From Sabellastarte sp. h YS-2021 (lineage: Eukaryota > Annelida > Polychaeta > Sabellida > Sabellidae), in contig OZ024929.1 in assembly GCA_964017235.1 (NCBI GenBank), positions 112,205,793 through 112,269,792 on the forward strand: a stretch of DNA of 64,000 bases, written 5' to 3'. The translations under genes and the position numbers were made by a program. The notes below the pieces were generated by a model, which was given only the letters and a program-made list of their open reading frames with translations, was not told where the DNA came from and ran no database searches. Of this stretch, positions 55,708 through 64,000 are shown one piece after another. Numbering within the stretch: the first letter of the stretch is position 1; every line of letters starts with the position of its first letter.

Positions 55708-58700
55708 ACTAATGTGCTAAGGTAGACAATAATTTTTGTTTTCAAGAGTGGAGTGACTTCTACGACAGACTTTTTACAAGTTGACATGACAGTAAATTGG
55801 GATCATTAGTATCCCTTATATTTATTTGACACATATTATTTACTTAAATTGAACTGTAAATTTATAAATAAAAATATAAAAGATAGGAAGGAAAAGTCAA
55901 TTGATTCACAATTAAGTAATCTTAGTCAGTATCTGTGCTAATGCTTCTTTACGCCAGAACTTAATGCACAAAAGGAGACTATTTTGACCTTTTTTATCAA
56001 AATGCAGAGCATTCAATCCCCCTGTGGGGGTGATTTTTGAAAGTGATCTACCATAATAAACATCAAAGGTGAAAACTTAGAAGAACAAGATATACATTTC
56101 AAATAAAGACTATTATTATTCATGTACATTGCATGTACTTCATGATTTGAATTGATAGACATAATTACGTCCATTTAATGATCACAGTATATAATACATC
56201 TTCACAATAGTAGCTCTATAGACCACACTTGTAGATGACTTTGGACAATGCAGAAAATGTGTCTGTAACTACCCACTAATACTTGTTTACGTTTGCACTT
56301 GTTGATCAAATATTATCTCAGATAGCTTCTTTTTGTCTCCCTATCCACCCTTGCCCTAATGATGCTAGGGTTAGAGTGTCCCTGCCTAAGTGGATGATGC
56401 TTGCTGGGTGGGCATGATCTCCCATGTCTCAGTCTCTGTAACCCACCACTGGCCACAAAGCCTCAGTTGGCGGTCTACTTAATTATCGGACGACCTTAAT
56501 GATGCATAAGCACTGTTGGGGGAGGGGGTTTGGTTTGGAGTGTTAGCTTGACTGGAGAGAGTAGCAGACGACATTTTTACTTGTGTTTTAACTAGGTCAA
56601 GTGACGTGCTTAGTTCTCAGATTCTCTTGTTAAGTGTATATTGATGTGTTAGATTTGGGTTGTACACATCAAAACACCACTAGTGGTCACCTGTTTCAAA
56701 CTGTGCACTCTGTTGACACTCTAATGGGCATTGGGCCTCATGTGAAATGATGGCAGGGGAAATGGGAATTTTGAAGAAATGAAATGCACTTGGTATATCT
56801 AATAGATTTGTTTATATTTTTTATATTTATGGTGAAGGATAAAAGCTCTGAATATTGATTCGACACCACTGCTTTATAATAAAGGCATTTGGACATACTT
56901 TTCAGAGGATATGATATTGTATTGGGATAAAACTTCCCCCAAAAGAAAACCTATAGCATCTTATTGTGCTTTTCTTGATTTGCCTTTATATTGCATTAAT
57001 GATTTCTGGTGAAGATATCTACACACTTGGAATCTGATTTTAGCTATCAAGTGTAAAGCTCTTTACTCAGACGATGTATTTGTGTCTGTCTTCAGGGAAG
57101 TACTTAGTTTGAGATAAGAAGTACAGAATTAGAGCATTTACTTGAAACGCAAAACATGACTACGTTTTCTTGGAGGTCCATGTTTTTGACGCCTATCTGC
57201 GTGACTTATTATGAGAAAATATGTTCATTTTTTTCTAACAAAAAGCTTCTTTGTGAGTAAAATTGGCGGGATTAAGTTTTCAGATGCCAAAGCTATCAAG
57301 AATGTGATTAATTAGATGGACACAATGGATTAGATACTATAATACTTAATAATAATGCTTGGGTGTTTTGAACAGAGGATAAACGGTTGTGCGGCTATAT
57401 GGGAAACTGATACAATAGTCTATATTCATCGGTGTTCATCACATTCATATTGCACAGTTTAGATGATAAAATTTAATTCTCATGAATACTTAAGAGGTTT
57501 TTAAACAATGGATATCAGTTTATACAGGAACGTAAAAAATGGACACAAAAATCCGTTGCTTAGCTCATATTTATATTATTGGGGTTAACTTTACATTTAA
57601 AAGGTACATATGCTTCAGTGAAGGAAAATTGGAGAATTCTCTCCAGGGGAAATATTCACATCTTTAAAATTGTAAGGGTGAATTTCTCAGTTGATCAAAA
57701 CAGGAGTTGATACATTACTTAAGCTAGGTCCACACTTCTATTGGCTATTGCGTACAACGTAGTTCTGACACAGTGTATTGAGGCAGATGAGATTAAGAGG
57801 CTAAAATCGGTAAATACATGAAATAATCGTTGTGGATAAACTTGTCAGTAGTTTTATCTTACCACATCGAAAACTGATATTATCTTCTAACATGCTGGAG
57901 TCAGTCACTTATGTTGGTTAAACGTTGACACTACAATAGTAAACAACCCGGAAAATATTGGTAAAGTGTATAAAAAGGGACCATCACAATGCATGTCCAA
58001 ATGGGGTAAAAATAAGCCAGGTGCCAGATTTGCATCACAACACTTTTTTTAGTTGTCAACAGTTTAAAACTCCTGATTAATCTTATTTTTCTGACCAAAA
58101 ATGTCACACAGTTTCACATTGCACAGATACAGTTCTAAATGTATAGTCATTAGGGCTTGTTGGTCGGAAAAATGTGAACAGTGCATTAGCATTTTCTTGA
58201 GGGCAGTCCCCAATATTCGTCCCCCAATAAAACCATCTCTGTCGCAAACCATAGTATCTACAGCCCAGCTCTGCCTACTACTTCTACTTGTATAGATTTC
58301 ACAACAAATATACTTAAAATATACATATAACAATATATATTATGTATAGCGTTTATATCTATTGACATACATATATGTCCAATCGATATATAACTATATG
58401 ACAATTGTGCATCCAATGTCTTGGTAAATACCCAGAATTCCTTGCAGTTGTGTTTTGTTGTGAATGAAAAACAAATAGGTTTAACGAAGTGACATATTGA
58501 TACTGATATTTTTGAAACAGATATAATTCATACAACTTATTCCCGTTATCGGAATAATAAGGTAACATAATAAAGTAATATTTTATTGGCTATTGTCCAC
58601 AAATATTGCTTTACTAATTTTATGCTAAATTACATCACACAAAATCTTCCCGTGACCTTGAACCCTAGAGGAACACCCAGTTAACATTACCCACTAACTA

Positions 58701-60885
58701 GCAATGTGGATGCTTGGTATAAAGTGGCTTTCCGCCCATTACACTTAGAGAACACATTTCCTTGTGGTTTGCAGCACAAACACTGGTCTGATGTAGATAG
58801 CTTTAAGAGCCATTTGATGAAATCCGTGAGATGTTTCAGTCAAATATCAGGACCTTGTCTAGGCCCATAAAACTGGTAGTTTGAACAACAAGGAACTGTT
58901 TAGACTTAGAGAAGTGTTTGCCTTACTTGGGCTTATAATAATTATTGCAATAAAATACCCATTCCTTTTCTTTGCAAAGGCATTTATTGCCTTTCTAGAT
59001 AGGGTTGTTCTCTGAAGAGAACCGCAAGACTGTATTTACTTTGAAAGTATGTGATGTGACTTCAGTACATCAGTGTGCATTCATGTGTCATTAAAGGAAT
59101 AAAACGGATTGAGATGCACCCACATTTTCATAAATAAAATATATAATGTAGCACAGAGTATATACTTGTGGATGGACTAAATTTGCCACTGTCAGTTTTT
59201 TCAGTCCAAATTTTATGCAATTTGTTGGGGAATATAAAGCTACATTGGCCGGAAAAGACATTATCATAAAGATATATGTTGCAGATACCTGGGATATGTT
59301 TTCATGACATTCATTTGGTACATTATCACTGTGGTAATTGGATGTCACTCTTGTAATTAAACAACTGCTCCGTTTATGGGGTGGGCACACAAGATTTCTC
59401 GTTAATTGACACTGGAGTATCACCAGAATTTGGTGTGTTTTTTTCCTACCAAAAAATCCTGTTAATAAATGACAGGTGATTGTCGGGCTGAATGACGTCA
59501 ACCCGCTTGCTTTCAAAACATAGAGTGATAAAACATACAACTGGAATAGTTTAACAGCAGTACTAGATTGGTGTTCATTGGATATGATTGAATGATAAAA
59601 GTTTACATCAGTAATTATAGAGTGTCATTTGCAATTGTGTTTTTTTTCACTAAGTTAGCTGTGGTGACTCAATTTTCTGATACGTACTTCGAGTTATATT
59701 CATCAGTCAGCTGTTTGAACTGGATATAATTATATATACTATTTTACTATTTACATGTTGCTATGTTAATGTTTTCAACAGTGGAGCAACTAGTCACATA
59801 ATGCATTTCTATTGATACCAATAATAAATTATAGACAGACACAGAGCATGTTTGGAGACTTACAGCTCCTGGAAATATCCTTACTATTTCTGTTACAGCT
59901 GTAATATGATTGTCACATTTATCTTGTGGTACTTGGGTTGATTGGGATGATATTTTTACCGACAAACGGCCAAGTACAGGCAGCTATTGTGACCGAGATT
60001 TTGTTTAATAAAACACATTTATTAAGCCTGTTTTGATTTCCAATTGACAGCTTGTTGTTCTTGCTACTACTGTGGCTATGTTATTGGTGTATGGGACCAA
60101 ACCACCTCCTACAAATTTCCAATTAATATTCACTATCTTTTTTATTAAGTGATAAATTGCAGTAGTGGTGATTAAGTACACAATGCTGACTTTTTTTATG
60201 ATGTTTACAGCATTGGCATTTTATGTTGTAAGAAATAAAATCTAAACGGAAAATAAAAAAGCCACACAATGAATGTTAAAAAGCAATAAATTGATGTTTA
60301 ATGACAAAAACAGAGAGTAGATGAGCCCAATTTAAATGGACATTACTAAGGAATGGGATTCGTGATATAAAATAGCTAACTGCACACAGTTGTTGACTGT
60401 ATCCTTTAATAGAAGGTGTGTGTTTTGTGTTGGAATAGAATGATATCAGTGAAAGAATATTTGACATGGAGAAGTGGTCTTACATTGCCGGTCTTGTTGG
60501 ATAACTAGTGTTCATAAGATCAAAGCTGTATGTATAACTGCACACATGTTGTCACAGAAGTTGGATATACTTGGATATTCATAGTTTGCCAGATGGATGG
60601 AATTCTGATAGTGTGGTAGCATTCATATAAGTTTGGAGACACACTTGCTTGTACATCTCAAAAAGGCTGATATTGTAGTTATAATGTATTGCATGATCAC
60701 AGTTGTAGGATATTACTTAAATAACAAAACAAATGTATAATCTTGGATAAGTTGTCTATCTGCATGTTTTATGTCTATCAACAAAGGTGATATATTCGCC
60801 AATGAAAGAGCTAGATTCGGTGTTGCAGTAGATTATTTGGATTCCATCAGAAGTCTGTATACACCTCTTATCGTTGTTAAAAACC
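55708..60885. other. Non-coding stretch upstream of receptor gene
   Basis: No supported gene. It includes the region 5' of the receptor start codon, so promoter and any untranslated exon should be here, but no specific element can be assigned. The 149-codon minus frame at 59,091-59,540 has no recognisable domain. Confidence 0.5.
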
Positions 60886-61134
60886 ATGTCTTGCCAACTT
60901 CATTACTTCCTGGCTTTCTCATGTCATCTGTTTCTGATGTTCTATCCAACTTACCAGTCTGTTCAGATTGGCGCCCTTCTACCAAATGACACTCGATGGC
61001 CTTTTTCCAAGAACATTATGCTTCAGGCAGCAGAGATTGCCATAAGGGAGGTCAGAACCACGAGGAACCTGCAGCTAGATCTGAGTATTAAACACAGAGA
61101 TTCTAACTGTTCTGAAGTGAATGGCATGAATCAG
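60886..61134 (+). CDS. Natriuretic-peptide-receptor-like, exon 1
   Basis: First coding exon of a single-pass receptor of the natriuretic peptide/guanylyl cyclase family. I start at the ATG at 60,886 (A at -3). The first 25 or so residues form a signal peptide (hydrophobic LHYFLAFSCHLFLMFYP, cleavage likely near TYQS-VQ). The mature chain begins with IGALLPNDTRWPFS, the usual opening of ANF-receptor-type ligand-binding domains, then an alpha helix (LQAAEIAIREV). The exon ends caatcag|gtatga at 61,134, phase 0, 83 codons. The frame joins exactly to the next exon at 61,783. The protein would sit at the cell surface and bind a peptide hormone. Whether it carries a cytoplasmic cyclase or is a clearance receptor cannot be told. 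Confidence 0.8.
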
Positions 61135-61189
61135 GTATGATCTATCAAGTGTCTAGGCTGCTTATCATTCAGAATAACCATTAGAAATA

Positions 61190-61380
61190 TATTGGTGGGA
61201 TTTGGTGGTAAAGGATGGGTATTATGCTAACCTTACCACCTTTGAGGTTTTGGGTTTGAATCTGAACTTTGGTATTTAGTGAGAAATTTGGTATTTTCTT
61301 GGCAATGTCCAATGGCTTATAATGCAGAATATATACCAATCACTGCTTATTGCAGTGTGCCCTAAGAAGGTTTGTACATT
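61190..61380 (+). mobile_element. Possible eroded SINE in receptor intron 1
   Basis: ggatttggtggtaaagg followed about 40 bp later by gggtttgaatctg resembles tRNA-like A- and B-boxes, with an anonymous body. No tail or duplication found, so weak. Confidence 0.27.
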
Positions 61381-61782
61381 TTGATATGATATGTATTGTC
61401 ACAGTAATGCGTTATTATATTGCAAAAGTATACTGTTCTTGTGTAATGTAACTTTGATAAAATGTGAAACAGTGATATTGTAAACACATCACTTAAAACC
61501 ACATACCTGAGCTGCAAATAATGTATAATAAGGTATAGCAAATCATGGATTAGATAAACTATATATACATCAAAAAGTTCATTTGGGCTGTTGAACTAAA
61601 TCCCAAGCTATTTTGACCTTTCATGAAAAGAGTTCATTCTTTGTCTTGTTTTCCTTAATGTCCCCATCTTCAATCAAACTTTTGAATGAAAGACTATTTT
61701 ACTTGTATGCAAGTAAAAGACAAGTGATATAAAAACTCACCAGGCTTTTGCCAGTTGTTTATCTCAGTACCTGTTTCTTTAG

Positions 61783-62224
61783 GCCATCAACTTTGTCATA
61801 GAAGACAAAGTCCAGGTGCTTTTTGGCCCAGTCTGTGACTTTGCTGCAGCGCCAGTCGCCAGACAAGTGACATTCTGGAACATTCCTATGGTCACAGTGG
61901 GAGCTATTGCATTTGACTTCAAAGACAGGCATGATGTGATCTATCCATTGCTAACAAGAGCTGGTACAACCAATCTGTTCTCATTGGCGGAAGGGATCAA
62001 CCAAATTATGTACACCTACTGGTGGGCTCACTTCAAGCTCATATACAGCAGGACCTACGACGGCGGATCTGTAACACCAAAATTCTGCCACTTGATGAGC
62101 GAGACTTTCGTTTTAAGCTTCAAGAATATACAAAATATATCATTGGACTACTGGGCACTGGAAGATACAAGGCCATCTGAACTGGAAAGACTATTGGTAG
62201 AAGAGGTGGACAACAAATTCTCAG
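61783..62224 (+). CDS. Natriuretic-peptide-receptor-like, exon 2
   Basis: Continues the ligand-binding domain. Acceptor tgtttctttag|gcc at 61,782 and donor caaattctcag|gttagt at 62,225; 442 bases, leaving phase 1. The peptide starts AINFVIEDKVQVLFGPVCDF and continues AAAPVARQVTFWNIPMVTVG. GPVCxxAAAPVAR is a hallmark of natriuretic peptide receptors (the Cys forms a conserved disulfide), and LTRAGTTN and the WWAHFKLIYS segment fit the next conserved blocks. It has no in-frame stop before the donor. No further exon was found up to 64,000, so the gene continues outside the window. It could be NPR-A/B-like (with guanylyl cyclase) or NPR-C-like. Confidence 0.88.
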
Positions 62225-63600
62225 GTTAGTGAGTAGATGGTCAGTTGATAGTCCATAGAAAGGTCATGTGCCATATATGGAAGAGTGGGGTATAAAGGTT
62301 GTACTGCTGAACAGTGATTAATATTTCATTCACTGTCTAGCATAGTAATTTTGTATAACATGTTCACAAAAAACTTAATGAAGGTGACCTAAACTCCAAT
62401 CATTTGAATGAGAATAGGCATTGAAACAGGATAAGGTTATACATTTATACTTTCAATGGAAATAATATCTAAGATAGTAACCGTTTACCAAGTAGTAACA
62501 ATTTACTGAGTAAATGTCAAATACTATTTAAGGAAATTATATTTAGTAAGAATGTTGCTATACTTGTTCTTGGTTAAACGTGTAACAGGCTGTCACACAC
62601 TTAACTTTCAAAAACTATGTCAAACAAATAAACAGAATATCGTGTCCACTTTATGGAACTTAAATTAATAATGGATATGATTTGTTTTTATCACAAAACA
62701 GCCTCTCAATAAGTATTGCAAATATCTCTTTCAACCATCTTACATTGTTCTTGCTCTTTTGAGGAGACACCCATATTGGTCCTGAGGAATGCTGTTTAAA
62801 ATTACTTATAAATTATACAGTAGCAGGGTGAGATTTGTGTCTACAGCACGATATTATTAAATGCACGACTATTGCATAAAGCAGTTAAAAACCATTGACA
62901 ATGTGTATGAGCATTAACTATTTAAGCACTGTGTATAGTGACGTGCAACAGACAACACTGTGACTTTGAAAAATGGTCAATATATCTGTCTTTCAGCGAA
63001 AAACATATAGAGACATCGGGGAATTAATAACTTGACAGCCATCATCTGCTCCAGTAATACTGGGTGATAATACAGAATTGCAGTGTGTGTTCTGCACGTC
63101 TCACCACAAAGAATAGATCTGGTGGGGTGTTATACTTCATATGGCAATTAGCAAAATTAAGAACAATAACCCACAGGTTTCTATGTCAACGCAACATAGA
63201 TTGATATGGGAAGATATTAAATAGCTGTCTCTTGTTTCCAGAAATGATTACACATTTTTCATTGTCGTCCCTCAGCTACCTAGATGTATAGTAAGCGTTC
63301 TCCTCATTGTCATCACCATCTTCAGTAAAATCTCCAGACAGTTTTAGGTTCCCTAATTTTCTTCTATATACTTATATTTTTTCCATCTTGATGGCAACTT
63401 TGTCATAAGCTGCTGGGATATGAATTTACACAGGACATAAGAAAGAATATCGCATTATAATCCTTTAAATAAAAAATCGATGTTGTTTTATGAATTGTGT
63501 GTGCTGTTTGTGATTATACATGTTGTATCAAAGGTGTAAGATAGTTATGCAATGATATGGCCTTGTACAATGGGTCAGAAGCCTTTAAGTGCGAACCAGA
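62225..63600. other. Intron 2 of receptor gene, 5' part
   Basis: No exon of the receptor or other gene identified. AT-rich, without recognised repeats. Confidence 0.55.
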
Positions 63601-63604
63601 TCTT

Positions 63605-63830
63605 CAGTGGATTTGCAGTGACCAAGTTTGGCATCTAATGACTGTCACCTATGTATGGGTTCATCTAATGGCTGTCACCTGTGTATGCATTCATCTAATG
63701 GCTGTCACCTGTGTATGCATTCATCTAATGGCTGTCACCTATGTATGGGTTCGACTCCCAAAAGTGTCATATGCCAAGGGACTGACTTAATATGACCCTG
63801 GCTGTTGGACGGGAATTAAAGCACCAACTT
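63605..63830 (+). mobile_element. SINE-3 copy with amplified internal 30-mer
   Basis: tRNA-derived SINE homologous to 26,828-26,987, inside the receptor's second intron. The head has gcagtgaccaagtttgg and B box gggttcgactcccaa; the distal part reads gaccctggctgttggac and aagcacc. Between the boxes, a 30-bp unit (catctaatggctgtcacct...) is present four times in exact register at 63,632-63,661, 63,662-63,691, 63,692-63,721 and 63,722-63,751. Confidence 0.85.
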
Positions 63831-64000
63831 TGACTCTTAAGTGCCAATCATATTCTGTTTCTGCTTCTTATGTCATTTTATGTAGCGACATACAGCAGCA
63901 TACTACAAATATACCTATTCGGAGTAATGTTCCATGTGTAATGCATTATTTATTAATGCAAAATGCTAGAATATTGATAACATCGGTAATTAAACCAGTA

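Noticed and set aside
58064-58333. EF-hand-like DRDGF segment in a minus-strand frame
   Set aside because: The calcium-loop first position and the final Glu are missing, and no partner hand is present.
59091-59540. 149-codon minus-strand ORF
   Set aside because: Long for AT-rich DNA, but there are no recognisable domain, splice signals or composition features, so probably chance.

Overview
This is an intron-rich, AT-rich animal sequence, and every strong coding signal except one belongs to transposable elements. tRNA-derived SINEs, CR1-type LINE tails, a Penelope-like fragment and two tyrosine-recombinase (YR) retrotransposons point to a marine invertebrate, most likely a mollusc or another lophotrochozoan. 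That is an inference from repeat content; I cannot name a species.

Layout. 1-9.6 kb: non-coding DNA with a broken CR1-like LINE (3.4-4.9 kb, minus) split by a SINE, a possible last exon of an unidentified gene (5207-5375, plus), another LINE tail and a 65-bp tandem array. 9.6-17 kb: old LINE, SINE and Penelope remnants. 17,064-24,562 (minus): a nearly intact YR retrotransposon of about 7.5 kb with split direct repeats, in the order A1 - gag - middle ORF - RT/RNase H - YR - B1 - A2 - spacer - B2. Repeat copies are about 99% identical, so it is young. 27.35-44.06 kb: an old head-to-tail duplication. The left copy is enlarged by about 7 kb because a repeat-bearing insert (29.03-36.02 kb) landed in it and was itself hit by a DIRS-type element (29,409-35,703, plus) with inverted terminal repeats and an internal complementary region. 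Comparing the two copies gives empty sites for four insertions.

44-60.8 kb: mostly non-coding, with a 565-bp inverted-repeat element, two SINE families that share a body but have different tRNA-like heads, a LINE tail and a Penelope-like GIY-YIG fragment. 60,886-62,224 (plus): the only confident host gene, the first two coding exons of a natriuretic-peptide-receptor-like protein (signal peptide plus start of the ligand-binding domain); the rest lies beyond the window.

The most informative parts are the two YR retrotransposons. They use different solutions to the same problem of making a full-length circle: split direct repeats in one, inverted repeats plus an internal complementary region in the other. 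In both, the sequence predicts the circle junction. The first also shows gag, middle ORF and pol stepping through frames by -1 at six-A runs, with a single in-frame TGA separating RNase H from recombinase.
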